Of a stretch of 64,000 nt of DNA, positions 27,066 to 35,744 are shown in pieces. Location of the stretch: positions 62,001-126,000 of the forward strand of contig NZ_MVBC01000010.1 in assembly GCF_002007105.1 (NCBI RefSeq), in the 5' to 3' direction. The DNA is from Hymenobacter sp. CRA2 (GTDB lineage: Bacteria > Bacteroidota > Bacteroidia > Cytophagales > Hymenobacteraceae). Every line of letters begins with the position of its first letter. Position 1 is the stretch's first letter. The position numbers and the translations under genes were made by a program. Below the pieces are notes generated by a model. The model searched no databases and was not told the DNA's origin. It saw only the letters and a program-made list of their open reading frames with translations.

Positions 27066-27098
27066 CCGGTAGCACTGCCAAGCGCAAACCGTCAGAAC

Positions 27099-27152
27099 AA
27101 AAACAGCCGTGCCCGAAACCAAGTGTCCCTGGTTTCGGGCACGGCTGTTTTT
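27099..27152. terminator. Long bidirectional terminator
   Basis: AAAAACAGCCGTGCCCGAAACCA and its exact complement form a 23-bp stem with an 8-nt loop and A/T tracts on both sides. It lies between convergent ppk1 and the gene ending at 27233. Confidence 0.93.
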
Positions 27153-27232
27153 GGCTTCTACTAGTGGTACCGTCGTGCTTCTAGAGGAAGGCTTGCTTCG
27201 CTCCGCTCGCCATGACGGCGGCTTGAGCCGTC

Positions 27233-28375
27233 TTACTGCCCGGCCGTTTTCTTCAGGAACTTGCGCGGGGGCACTAGGAATACCTCCACGCTGGCGTAGG
27301 GCGCGCCGCCCACGGTGTTGTCGATGATGCGCGGGCGGGGGCTGCCGCGGAACAGGCTAAACCCTTGGTTGCCTTTTTCATCCAGGGCGTTGAAGGAAGC
27401 GTTGTAGCGGTAGCCGGCTTCCACCCCGAACCAGATGAAGTCGTAGATTTCACGCTCCAACCGCAAGCGGGGCTTCAGCTCGGTCTGGCGCAGAATGAGG
27501 GTTTCCAGCTGGTTGTCCAGCGGCTTGCGCAGCTTGATGTTGTAGTTGTAGCCGTCGACGGTGTAGCCGGCAAAGAGCAGCGTGCTGGGCGACACGTTGT
27601 AGCGCACCGTCACGCGGGCCGGAAACAACGACTCCACGCCCCAATGCTTGTTCCAGGTGCGGTTGTAGAGGATAACCGGGTAGATGCTCTGCCGCCCGAA
27701 GGTGTAGCCCAGCTGCCCACCGATACCCCAAGCGAAGCTGGGTGAGCGTTTCCAGCCGTAGATGAACTCAGCCGACATCTTCAGGTAGTCCTTGGGTGCC
27801 GACAGCTCGCCGGAGGTGTAGTCGCCGTTCAGCTCACCCTTCACGCGGGCAATGTACCAGTGCACGTTGTCGATGGGCCGGATGGCGGCTATCTGCGCCC
27901 CGATGACCTTGAGGCCCTTGTCTTCGAGGTTGCGGTAGAAGTTCGACGCGTCCGGGTTCTTGAACTGGAACTCCTCCCGGTCGTAGTTCAAGCCCAGAAT
28001 CAGCTTCAGGTGCGGGTGGTTGATCAGCGGCGCGTAGGCCTTGATAAACGCCCGGGCGTTTTTGGTCACGGTGGTTTTGGCCCGTCCCTCCGGCTCCCGG
28101 TCGCGCAGCTTGGTATCGATGCTGAAGTTGCCGAGCCGCTCGTAGTGAAAAACCACGCCCTTGCTGGGCCCGCCGCCGATAACGGAGGGCACGGCGAATT
28201 CCTGGCTTTGGCCCACCTGATCGGCAGCCACCGTGTCGGTGGGCAGCGGGGCGGGCGGCGGGTAGATGGGCGTGCGCGGGGGCTGGTCCTGGGCCCGGAC
28301 CGCAAGGGCGCTCAGGCTGCATACGCCAGCCAGGAGCAGGCCACGAAAACGCGAGAAAGTAAGGTTTGTCGGCAT
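27233..28375 (-). CDS. Putative outer-membrane beta-barrel protein (DUF6268-like)
   Basis: About 380 residues are read from ATG 28375 (MPTNLTFSRFRGLLLAGVCSL, signal peptide ending near AVRAQ). The body shows alternating amphipathic strands (LKLILGLNYDREEFQF, FAWGIGGQLGYTFGRQ, RVTVRYNVSPSTLLFAGYTVDGYNYNI, FIWFGVEAGYRYNASF), the pattern of an outer-membrane barrel. It resembles the DUF6268 group from memory, which is a weak assignment. The C-terminus (ASVEVFLVPPRKFLKKTAGQ) lacks a terminal aromatic residue. The function is unknown. It is 208 bp downstream of the large phosphoesterase/BamA gene on the same strand but separated by a terminator, so it is probably independently transcribed. Confidence 0.6.
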   Translation of the reverse strand: MPTNLTFSRFRGLLLAGVCSLSALAVRAQDQPPRTPIYPPPAPLPTDTVAADQVGQSQEFAVPSVIGGGPSKGVVFHYERLGNFSIDTKLRDREPEGRAKTTVTKNARAFIKAYAPLINHPHLKLILGLNYDREEFQFKNPDASNFYRNLEDKGLKVIGAQIAAIRPIDNVHWYIARVKGELNGDYTSGELSAPKDYLKMSAEFIYGWKRSPSFAWGIGGQLGYTFGRQSIYPVILYNRTWNKHWGVESLFPARVTVRYNVSPSTLLFAGYTVDGYNYNIKLRKPLDNQLETLILRQTELKPRLRLEREIYDFIWFGVEAGYRYNASFNALDEKGNQGFSLFRGSPRPRIIDNTVGGAPYASVEVFLVPPRKFLKKTAGQ

Positions 28376-28493
28376 GGCCGAAGTCGTTCGGTGAGAGAGT
28401 GGCGGCAAGGCTAGATGTTGGGCTAAACGTGAACGAAGCAAAAAGGCTACGCCCCAAATCAGTGCGGGGGATTTTTGTCGACCTGCCGGCGCG

Positions 28494-28529
28494 AAAAAGG
28501 CCCCGGCAGGTATCCGCCGGGGCCTTTTT
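28494..28529. terminator. Terminator after the phosphoesterase/BamA gene
   Basis: AAAAAGGCCCCGGC and GCCGGGGCCTTTTT form a 14-bp perfect stem with an 8-nt loop, 55 bases beyond the minus-strand stop at 28584. Confidence 0.92.
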
Positions 28530-28583
28530 GCAGGGCTGATAACGGTACTGACCACGGCTATTTTTACCGCAGCCGGCAGCCCG

Positions 28584-31500
28584 TTAGAAGAGGAAGTCGA
28601 AGCCGATGTTGACCAGGCTTTCCTCGCCCACGGAGTACGTGGCGTTGATGACGGCCTGCTTCAGCACGTCGATCCAGATGCCGCCGCCCACGCCGGTATG
28701 GAAGGCGTCGATGCCGGTTTCCACGTCGTAAGGGCTGTACACGCGGCCAGCGTCGGCCAAGCCCATGATGCCGAACTTGCCCGGCAGCAGGTAGGCGTTG
28801 AAGGTGAAGAGCTGCACGCGCACTTCGGCGTTGGCGTAGGTCATGCCGCGGCCGGCAAAGCGCGTGCGGCGGTAGCCGCGCAGGTTGGTGGTGCCGCCCA
28901 GCGTGTTGGCCTGGTAGAAGCGGTAGTCGCCGAAGTTGCGCGCCGCCCCGATGCGTCCGGCCCAGGTGAGCTGGAAGGGGAAGTTCGGCGACACGTAGAA
29001 GCGCACTTCCGAGGCCAGGCGGCCGTACTTGAGCTTCTCGCCGTTGATCTGCGCGTTGTACTCGGCCGAGTTGTACCAGCGCAGGCCGATGCGCGGGTTT
29101 TTGGGCGAAGAGCTGGCGTCGAGGTTCAGGTAGGCCCGGCCGCCCACGTAGCGGTTCGTGCCGAAGTCGGACTCCCGGATGCCCGTAGCCGCGCCGGTGT
29201 AGCCGTTGTCGAGCCCGCGCTGGATTTCACGCCCGATCTGCGCCCGGTCGATGCGCCACTGGTCGTACTGCGGGCCGAAGCCGAACTTCAGGAAGCTGAA
29301 CACATCGGTTTCCAGCGTGGGCGAGAAGTTGAAGCGCGAGAAGCGGATGCGGTAGGTGTCGTTGATGGCGCGGTTGCCGAGCGGATTGCCGCTGCCTTCG
29401 TTCTGGGCCACGTTGCGGGTGTCGTTGCCCTCCCCGAAGTAGTTGTAGAGCAGCTGCGGGCCGTAGAGCTGCGAGTTGACGCGCAGGTCGTACTTGCCCA
29501 GCACGTCGGTAAATACGCCGGTGTAGCGCACGTTGTAAGCGTCGCGGCTCGGCGCGTAATTGGCCACCAGCGTCTGCTCGGTGGCGAATGGCTCGCGGCG
29601 GAAGCTGTAGGTGCGCAGCGTGCCGCCGCCCCCGATGAACACGCCGTCGTCGACGTTGTAGCCGAAGTACACGGCCGGCCCGAAGTAGGGCAGCTTGTAG
29701 TCCTTCTTGTCGGTGCGCGAGGGGTAGTCATACTGGCTTACCTCGGTGCCGGGCGCCAGGCGCAGGCGCGTTTCCTTGCCCGGCACGATGACGTTGCCCG
29801 TATCGGCGTCGTACACCTGCACCGAGTGCGGCCGCAGGAAGGAGCCGCCCTTGGTTGACACGTCCACGATACTATCGCGGTCGGTGCCGCCGATGATGCG
29901 CACGCGGATGCTGCTGGGCTGGTCGCCGCTCACGCGGTACGAATCGGTGCCGGCGAAGCCGTAGAGGCGAATTTCCTTGGTGGTCTTGCCGTCGTAGGTC
30001 TGCTCCCACAGCGTCTTGGTGGTCTTGCCCTCCTTGTTCACCTTCTTCACCAGCACGCGGGTTTTATCATCCGCGAGGCGCTCCACGAAGAAGCGTTCCT
30101 GCTTCTCGCTGCCCTTCACTTCCACTTTCTCGCTGAGCAACTCGGCGTAGTCGGCGGCCAGCTTGGGCAGCAGGTCGCGGCGGCTCTTGAGCTTGGCCGA
30201 AATTTCCGGTCCGTGCAGTTGGTAGATGTCAGCGGGCCAGCGTGAGCGAAGCGCCGAGTCGATGACGGCGTCGGTCAGGCGGGCCTTCATGTCCTCGGCG
30301 GTTTTCACCCAGTCGGCTTTCGATACCTCGCCCAGAAACACCCGGTCGTTGGCCAGCGCCGTCAGGTTCAGGCCTTTCCAGTCGGCGTAGTCCTCGCCGA
30401 AGTTCTGGAAGTTGCGCACGGCCCACTTGCGGCGGGCCAGCCAGGGGAAAAACCCGTCGCCCTTGAAAAAGGCAATGTCGCGGTCTTCGGGCACGGCCGT
30501 AAAGGTCCGGTCGCCTTCCTCGTCCTTGCTCTCGGCCCAGCGCCACTGGTCCTCGTGCCGGTCCCAGTCGCCGATCCACATGTCGAACAAACGGGAGCGG
30601 GCAAAGGCCTTGGGCCGGATGTGGTTGTCGTTGTCCTGGCGCAGGCGCTCCAGCACCTTGTCGGTGCCCACCAGGTTGGTGGCGTAGCCCAAGGAGGCCA
30701 CGTTGCTCTGGTCGTCCTTGGCGTCTTCTTCCAGGGCGGCGGGCGTGTTCTGGAAGCGCGCCAGGTACTGGCCCAGCAGCGGATCCTGCGGCACGTAGCG
30801 CAGTTCGGGGTTGGTGTGCAGGATGCCGGCGGCCTGGGCCAGCGGCGGAATTACGATGGAGCCGAAGGGGTGCTGGGCCGAAATCTGGTCCTGCAGAATG
30901 TCCTTGGCCGCCGACTCGCGCAGGGCCTCGGGCAGCACGGCCGCCGGGTCCTTGTCGAGCCCGCGGATGGTGTAGTTGCGGCCTTCTTCGTTGCGCACCT
31001 TCAGCGAAGCCGTCTGCTTGCCCCCGCCGATGCGGTAAGGCTCCAGCCCGCCCTTCTCGGTGGCCAGGTCCAGCACCTTGAACTTGACGGGCGTGGCCCA
31101 TTCCTGTCGGTAGTGCTTGCCGAAAAAGGCGTTGTGCAGGCCACTGCGCTGGTTGTAGCGCGGGTTTACGGCCACGGTCACGGTGGAGTCGGCGTAGTTC
31201 GGGCGGCCCTTAACGTCCACGTTGAAGGGGTCCGGGGCCATGGCTGCGTCGCCGGCCTGGGCCTGCTTGGCGTACATAGCCTGCCGGAACACCAGGTGGC
31301 CCGACTCGCCCTTGTCGTTCGGAATCCAGTACTCCAGCCATACCTGGCCGTTTTCGTAGTAGTTCACGCGGGCCCAGCCCTTCTCTTTGTCGGAGAACAG
31401 GGCTTCGCCGTCGCGGCCGGTGCGCACGTGCTGGGTTTTGCAGCCCGAGCCGGAGACAATCTGGTGCAGGTCGCCGACTTTGAAGTACTGCAGGTTGTGC

Positions 31501-32507
31501 TCGTGGCCGGAGGCGTACACCGTGTTCGGGTACTTGGCAAAAATATCCATCAGCCCCTTCTTGTACTGCTGGTACAGCGGGTGCGGAATGTCCTGCGACA
31601 CCCCGCCGTACTTGCGCGCAAAGGGGTATACCGAGCCGATAATCGGGAATGGGATGAAGGCGTACTTGTAGACGATGCTCAGCGGAAACAGGTGGTCGGC
31701 CAGGGTAAAGTAGCCGCCGTGAATGCCGTCGGAGAAAATGGGGTGGTGCGCCACCACCACCACGTTCTTGTTGCGGTGCTTGGCCATCAAGTCCTCCAGC
31801 TGGGTGAAGAAGTCGGCCTCGTTGGCCACGCCGCAGCCGCTGTTGGCGCCGTAGGGGCGCTCCGAGCTCTGCAAAAACCACTGCGAGTTGACGGCAATGA
31901 TGGCCAGGTTGTCCTGCACCAGGATTTCGTAGGGACCGGGGCAGCCGTTGGCCGGGATGTAGAAAGGCCCGGTGCGCGTGAAGGCGGCCGAGTCTTTGTT
32001 CATGTAGTCCTCGATAAAGGTCTGGGCCCGAATCACCTGGTCGAGCCCGCCCTTCAGGCCCTGCTTCCAGTCGTGGTTGCCGGGAATCATGTACTTCTCG
32101 CCCTTGTAGTTGCGCAGCACATTGATTTGCTCGATCAGGCGCTGCTCCGACACCTTGCGGTCCAGGGCGCCCTGCGGCGGCAGGCCGTACTCGTAGATGT
32201 TGTCGCCGAGGTAAATGGTGGTGCTCCGCTCGCCTTCCTTCATGATCTGCTTGCGCAGGAAGTTCAACGACGGTTCGCCGCCTGCTTCGGGCAGGGCAGG
32301 CTTGCCCACGTCGCCGATCAGGAAGACGGTGTAGCGCAGGGTGGAGCTATCGGGCGGGGTGAGTTTTTCCCAGTCCTTGCCGATGCCGCGGTAATTGGGG
32401 CGTTCGGGGTGCGCGGTCTGGGTTTTGGTGCCTTGGGCGAGGGCCGAAAACCACGGTCCCAGGCTGCCGACCAGCATCAGGAAGCTAGTCAGGAGAAGTC
32501 GGCTCAT
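28584..32507 (-). CDS. Metallophosphoesterase / kinase-like / BamA-type outer-membrane protein
   Basis: This 1307-residue protein is read from ATG 32507 (MSRLLLTSFLMLVGSLGPWFSALAQ signal peptide). Residues about 58-400 form a calcineurin-like phosphoesterase: FLIGDVG, YLGDNIYEYG, GNHDWKQG (about 142), AHHPIFSDG and GHEHNLQ (334-338). Residues about 485-720 look like a CotH/HipA/Fam20-type kinase: a Gly-rich RIGGGKQTASLKV and YTIRGLDK (N-lobe-like), GDWDRHEDQW with Asp649 as candidate catalytic base, and PEDRDIAFF with Asp677 as candidate metal ligand. The C-terminal 400 residues are a BamA/TamA-like barrel (GGTTNLRGYRRTRFAGRG) ending in GFDFLF. The phosphoesterase and barrel calls are firm. 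The kinase-like call is my inference. The enzymatic parts should face the periplasm. Confidence 0.85.
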   Translation of the reverse strand: MSRLLLTSFLMLVGSLGPWFSALAQGTKTQTAHPERPNYRGIGKDWEKLTPPDSSTLRYTVFLIGDVGKPALPEAGGEPSLNFLRKQIMKEGERSTTIYLGDNIYEYGLPPQGALDRKVSEQRLIEQINVLRNYKGEKYMIPGNHDWKQGLKGGLDQVIRAQTFIEDYMNKDSAAFTRTGPFYIPANGCPGPYEILVQDNLAIIAVNSQWFLQSSERPYGANSGCGVANEADFFTQLEDLMAKHRNKNVVVVAHHPIFSDGIHGGYFTLADHLFPLSIVYKYAFIPFPIIGSVYPFARKYGGVSQDIPHPLYQQYKKGLMDIFAKYPNTVYASGHEHNLQYFKVGDLHQIVSGSGCKTQHVRTGRDGEALFSDKEKGWARVNYYENGQVWLEYWIPNDKGESGHLVFRQAMYAKQAQAGDAAMAPDPFNVDVKGRPNYADSTVTVAVNPRYNQRSGLHNAFFGKHYRQEWATPVKFKVLDLATEKGGLEPYRIGGGKQTASLKVRNEEGRNYTIRGLDKDPAAVLPEALRESAAKDILQDQISAQHPFGSIVIPPLAQAAGILHTNPELRYVPQDPLLGQYLARFQNTPAALEEDAKDDQSNVASLGYATNLVGTDKVLERLRQDNDNHIRPKAFARSRLFDMWIGDWDRHEDQWRWAESKDEEGDRTFTAVPEDRDIAFFKGDGFFPWLARRKWAVRNFQNFGEDYADWKGLNLTALANDRVFLGEVSKADWVKTAEDMKARLTDAVIDSALRSRWPADIYQLHGPEISAKLKSRRDLLPKLAADYAELLSEKVEVKGSEKQERFFVERLADDKTRVLVKKVNKEGKTTKTLWEQTYDGKTTKEIRLYGFAGTDSYRVSGDQPSSIRVRIIGGTDRDSIVDVSTKGGSFLRPHSVQVYDADTGNVIVPGKETRLRLAPGTEVSQYDYPSRTDKKDYKLPYFGPAVYFGYNVDDGVFIGGGGTLRTYSFRREPFATEQTLVANYAPSRDAYNVRYTGVFTDVLGKYDLRVNSQLYGPQLLYNYFGEGNDTRNVAQNEGSGNPLGNRAINDTYRIRFSRFNFSPTLETDVFSFLKFGFGPQYDQWRIDRAQIGREIQRGLDNGYTGAATGIRESDFGTNRYVGGRAYLNLDASSSPKNPRIGLRWYNSAEYNAQINGEKLKYGRLASEVRFYVSPNFPFQLTWAGRIGAARNFGDYRFYQANTLGGTTNLRGYRRTRFAGRGMTYANAEVRVQLFTFNAYLLPGKFGIMGLADAGRVYSPYDVETGIDAFHTGVGGGIWIDVLKQAVINATYSVGEESLVNIGFDFLF

Positions 32508-32734
32508 AAGCGGAGAGAGGAGAGAGAAGGTGCGGGAAAGGAGCGGCTGCACGGTCCGGGCCGCCAGGGGCGGCGGGCTCGTCACAAGCCCGATACGCAG
32601 CGGGCGGCTCTGGCGTTGGGCGCCGATACGCACGCGGTGGCGGCGGGGTTGGGTACCCCGGCGGAACCTGCGCGCCCGAGTTGCGTTGATATTCCGTTGG
32701 CGCGGCCGGCCGCCGCCCGCCTTTGCTCCCCTAC

Positions 32735-33958
32735 ATGGAACCGACCTCTCTCCTCAAACCGGCCAAGGCCGAAATCGTCAAGCAGGCCAAAGCGTACGTC
32801 GAGCAGCTCTTCGACCAGCGCCTGCCGCGCCAGCTGGTGTACCACACCTTCAAGCATACCAATACGGTAGCCAAAGAAGCCGCTGCCCTCGGCCAGGCCG
32901 CCCGCCTCTCTCCTGCCGACCAAGAAGCCCTGGTGCTGGCCGCCTGGTTTCACGACACCGGCTACCTCGACCGCTACGACGGGCACGAGTACCGCAGCAT
33001 GGAGCTGGCCGAAGAGTGGCTCACGCAAAAAGGGTACCCCGCCGAGCGCATTGCCCTTATTAAGGACATCATCCGGGCCACGCACCGCGACGAACCGCGC
33101 GACACCGAGCTGCAAAAGCTGCTGGTGGATGCCGACCTGAGCAACCTCGGCCGCGAGGACTGCCTGGCCGACGCCGAGCTGCTGCGCACGGAGTGGGAAG
33201 CCACGCACGGCAAGGTGTATTCCAACATCGAATGGGCCGAGTTTCAGCTGGATTTTCTGCTGCAGCACAAGTATCTCTCCGACGCGGGCCAGGAACGGTA
33301 CGGAGCCCGGCTCAAGGAAAATATCCAGGAGCAGCGCAAGTCACTGAAGAAGCAGGAGAAGAAGGCCAAGAAAAAGGAGGAGGAAGCCGAGGGCTTCGCC
33401 GAGGGCAAGCGCGGGGTCGAAACCATGTTTCGGGCCACCTACAGCCAGCACCAGCGCCTCTCGCAGATGGCCGACCAGAAGGCCAACATGATGATCAGCC
33501 TGAACACGGTGCTGCTGTCGGTCATCATCACCTACCTCGGCGCCAAGACGTCCACCATCGGGCCGGCTTTCACCAAAAACCCCGTGCTGGCCGTGCCCAT
33601 GGGCCTGCTGGTGGCCACAGCACTGGCTTCGGTGGTGACGGCCATCCTCTCGGCCCAGCCCGACGTGACCAGCTTCAAATGGCTGCGCCGCTCCCCGCAG
33701 ATTGCCACCAACCGCCGCGTCAACCTGCTGTTCTTCGGCAACTTCACCAAGCTCAGCCTCGACAACTTTCAGGAAGGCATGCACGAGCTGATGCGCGACC
33801 GGGAATTGCTCTACAACAACATGATAACCGACATTTACTACCTCGGCGAAGTGTTGGCCCGCAAGTACCGCCTGCTGCGCATCAGCTACACCATCTTCAT
33901 GGTCGGCCTGATCCTGACCGCTCTGGCCTTCGCCATCGTGATGCTGTACAAGGCATAA
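32735..33958 (+). CDS. HD-domain PycTM-type (Pycsar effector family, DUF5706) membrane protein
   Basis: The protein has 407 residues read from ATG 32735. Residues 15-190 are an HD phosphohydrolase: YHTFKH (His37), WFHDTGY (His73-Asp74), DGHEYRS (His84), RATHRDEP and a VDADLSNL aspartate, so the metal ligands look intact. A charged coiled coil (KKQEKKAKKKEEEAE) follows. The C-terminal 170 residues match the DUF5706 Pycsar effector family: ADQKANMMISLNTVLLSVII opens helix 1 (about 252-270), with helix 2 at 283-307 and helix 3 at 382-405. In Pycsar defence, PycTM is opened by cCMP/cUMP and damages the membrane. Here an HD domain may hydrolyse a nucleotide signal. It is convergent, seven bases apart, with a cyclase-like gene. 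Confidence 0.85.
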   Translation: MEPTSLLKPAKAEIVKQAKAYVEQLFDQRLPRQLVYHTFKHTNTVAKEAAALGQAARLSPADQEALVLAAWFHDTGYLDRYDGHEYRSMELAEEWLTQKGYPAERIALIKDIIRATHRDEPRDTELQKLLVDADLSNLGREDCLADAELLRTEWEATHGKVYSNIEWAEFQLDFLLQHKYLSDAGQERYGARLKENIQEQRKSLKKQEKKAKKKEEEAEGFAEGKRGVETMFRATYSQHQRLSQMADQKANMMISLNTVLLSVIITYLGAKTSTIGPAFTKNPVLAVPMGLLVATALASVVTAILSAQPDVTSFKWLRRSPQIATNRRVNLLFFGNFTKLSLDNFQEGMHELMRDRELLYNNMITDIYYLGEVLARKYRLLRISYTIFMVGLILTALAFAIVMLYKA

Positions 33959-33965
33959 GGGTGAA

Positions 33966-35129
33966 CTAGTTCACTACCTCAAACAGCCCCGCCAGCTGCC
34001 GCACCGACTGGCCCAGCCAGCGGTGCAGGCGGTGGAGCTGGCCTTTGCGCACCAAGCGCCGGGCGCTGGCAATGTGGCCGTAGCGAAACTCCATCGTCAC
34101 CAAGCAGTGGCCTGCATCGATGGCCTCAAGGCGGAAAAACAGCAGGGCATTGGGAAACAGGCGCCAGTGCGCCACCTTCTCCACGTACTCCATGTGGTCG
34201 TCGTCGGTGCTTAGGTGCTGCACCACCTGCAGGTCGATCTGGCCGGTGTACAGGTCCAGCTTGTAGTTGGCGCCGGGGCGGCGGGCTTTGCTCGCGTCGT
34301 AGTGCACGGCGCTGGTGCCCGCCAGCCAGCGGGGGCGCTGGCGCATATTGCTCACCACGCGCTGCACCTGCTGCACGGGCGCGGCTACCACGCGTTGCAC
34401 CTTCACGCGGCAGGCCACGGGCAGCTTGCCATCGACCTCGTCGGCCTGCACCAGCAGCCGCAGCGGGGTGAGGTAGGCATAGAAGTAACGGATTTCGCCC
34501 AAATACTCGTAGGCGGTGGCGCTGCGCTGCAGGCGCGTCCAGGCAAAGCAGCGCTCCACTTCGGCGGGGTCCTGGGTGCGGAAGTAGTCCTCGGTAAGTA
34601 GCACGTACTCCGAGCCGGCCACGTTGTTTTTGAGCAGGCGGTGCGCCACTATCACGTCGCGGCCCAGCAGCTTCTTAAACTCCCGGATGTCGGCCACGCT
34701 CACCCGGCCGTAGTGCCCGATGATTTTAATCGTCAGCCCGGCCTCCTGCAGCGCCGCCGACAGCTCCGAATCGGTGTCGCGGGCCACCACGCGCAGGTAG
34801 TTCTGAAAGTCCAGGAAGATGCGCCGGCACTGCTGCACCAGCTCGGCCACCGGCGGCGGTGGCCCGAGGCGGTAAAACAGAATGGCGTCGCCCTGAATTT
34901 CGGCCACCTGCAGGTCGGAGCAGTTGGCTTCAATCAGGATTTCCAACAAATCGGCCACCAGATGCGGCGCCTGCGGGTGATTGGCCTCTTCGATAAAGCG
35001 CGTAAAGCCGCTGATGTCTGGAATCAGCAGCAAGGCGGGCTGGGTATCGTCGGCCGCCCCGCCCGGCCGGCCCGGCTGGCGCCGGCCGGCGGAGCGGCGG
35101 GCCGCGCGCAATTCATCGAGTAGGCCCAT
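33966..35129 (-). CDS. Class III cyclase-like DUF2652 protein with C-terminal SRPBCC-like domain
   Basis: This 387-residue protein lacks a signal peptide. Residues 32-200 match the class III nucleotide cyclase homology fold as found in DUF2652: LLIPDISGFTRF with metal-ligand position Asp38, and EIQGDAILFY with Asp81. Glu77 sits where adenylate cyclases have Lys and guanylate cyclases have Glu. The C-terminal half (about 235-380) reads like an SRPBCC/START-type ligand-binding domain (ACRVKVQRVVAAPVQQVQRVV, HWRLFPNALLFFRLEAI). Cyclase activity of DUF2652 is not established to my knowledge. Its convergent neighbour is an HD-PycTM protein, which makes a nucleotide-signal link attractive but unproved. 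Confidence 0.75.
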   Translation of the reverse strand: MGLLDELRAARRSAGRRQPGRPGGAADDTQPALLLIPDISGFTRFIEEANHPQAPHLVADLLEILIEANCSDLQVAEIQGDAILFYRLGPPPPVAELVQQCRRIFLDFQNYLRVVARDTDSELSAALQEAGLTIKIIGHYGRVSVADIREFKKLLGRDVIVAHRLLKNNVAGSEYVLLTEDYFRTQDPAEVERCFAWTRLQRSATAYEYLGEIRYFYAYLTPLRLLVQADEVDGKLPVACRVKVQRVVAAPVQQVQRVVSNMRQRPRWLAGTSAVHYDASKARRPGANYKLDLYTGQIDLQVVQHLSTDDDHMEYVEKVAHWRLFPNALLFFRLEAIDAGHCLVTMEFRYGHIASARRLVRKGQLHRLHRWLGQSVRQLAGLFEVVN

Positions 35130-35242
35130 AGCGGAGCAGAGGCAGCCGTGGGAAAACCGGCCCCGCCGCCTATACGGCCCCGCCGCCCGGCCGGATACCT
35201 ACCAAGCTGTTACCTTTTGCTGACCCGACGAAGCCATGGGCA

Positions 35243-35274
35243 TTTGGGCGCGGCGGCGTTTCGGTGTATTTTTG
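35243..35274 (+). promoter_or_regulatory. Promoter of tRNA-Arg
   Basis: TTTG at 35243-35246 (-33) and TATTTTTG at 35267-35274 (-7, TAnnTTTG) are separated by 20 bases, matching the Bacteroidota housekeeping promoter. The tRNA begins 17 bases after the -7 box. Confidence 0.65.
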
Positions 35275-35290
35275 TTGGTACCGCTGAGCC

Positions 35291-35365
35291 GGCTGCGTAG
35301 TTCAACGGATAGAATAGGCGTTTCCTAAACGCTTGATATGGGTTCGATTCCCGTCGCGGCTACCA
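35291..35365 (+). tRNA. tRNA-Arg(CCU)
   Basis: A 75-nt cloverleaf can be drawn. The acceptor stem GGCTGCG pairs with CGCGGCT (two G-U pairs). The D-arm is around TTCAACGGATAGAA. The anticodon loop TTCCTAA carries anticodon CCT at 35324-35326, and the T-loop is TTCGATT. The 3' CCA is encoded at 35363-35365. It reads the AGG arginine codon. Confidence 0.95.
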
Positions 35366-35406
35366 TAAACCGCGTTTCCGTTTTGGAGACGCGGTTTTTA
35401 TTTTTC
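35366..35406 (+). terminator. Terminator of tRNA-Arg
   Basis: AAACCGCGTTTCC and GGAGACGCGGTTTTT form a stem with one mismatch and a short loop, followed by TATTTTT, immediately after the tRNA. Confidence 0.85.
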
Positions 35407-35744
35407 AGGGGCGATTTAAGAGACCAGCCAAAGACATTAATGGCCCGACTGTTACTTGCGGTTAACTAATGGCAGTAATTAACTCAAAGGGGAGTGCCCA
35501 ACTTGACAAGTAACCGCGAGATTAAAGCAATTGCCTCCAGTACCCAACCGTTAGTGCTATGAGCTTCTGAACCTCAACACCAAATCAACAGTCAGCACTT
35601 TTTACAGACTCAACCCAGACAATTCTTTATTCAAACCCTTATATTAAACCAGTTAAGTAGTTGTTGAGCAGTTGATTCAACGCCATACAGCGCAGATAGC
35701 TCCTGCCGTAAGTCACAAACCCCTTCAGCAAGCAAGCTAAGCTT
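35407..35744. other. AT-rich spacer without a gene
   Basis: This 338-bp stretch between the tRNA terminator and the cupin gene has no convincing reading frame and is AT-richer than the surroundings. I looked for an attachment-site-like repeat of the tRNA 3' end and saw none. Confidence 0.5.

Noticed and set aside
30555-32870. 771-codon plus-strand open frame opposite the phosphoesterase/BamA gene
   Set aside because: It overlaps a clearly coding minus-strand gene and the HD gene start, with no domain and skewed Val/His composition.
35291-35744. tRNA-Arg as an integration site for a mobile island
   Set aside because: No integrase and no second copy of the tRNA 3' end were seen in the 450 bases that follow. 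The cupin gene alone does not make an island.
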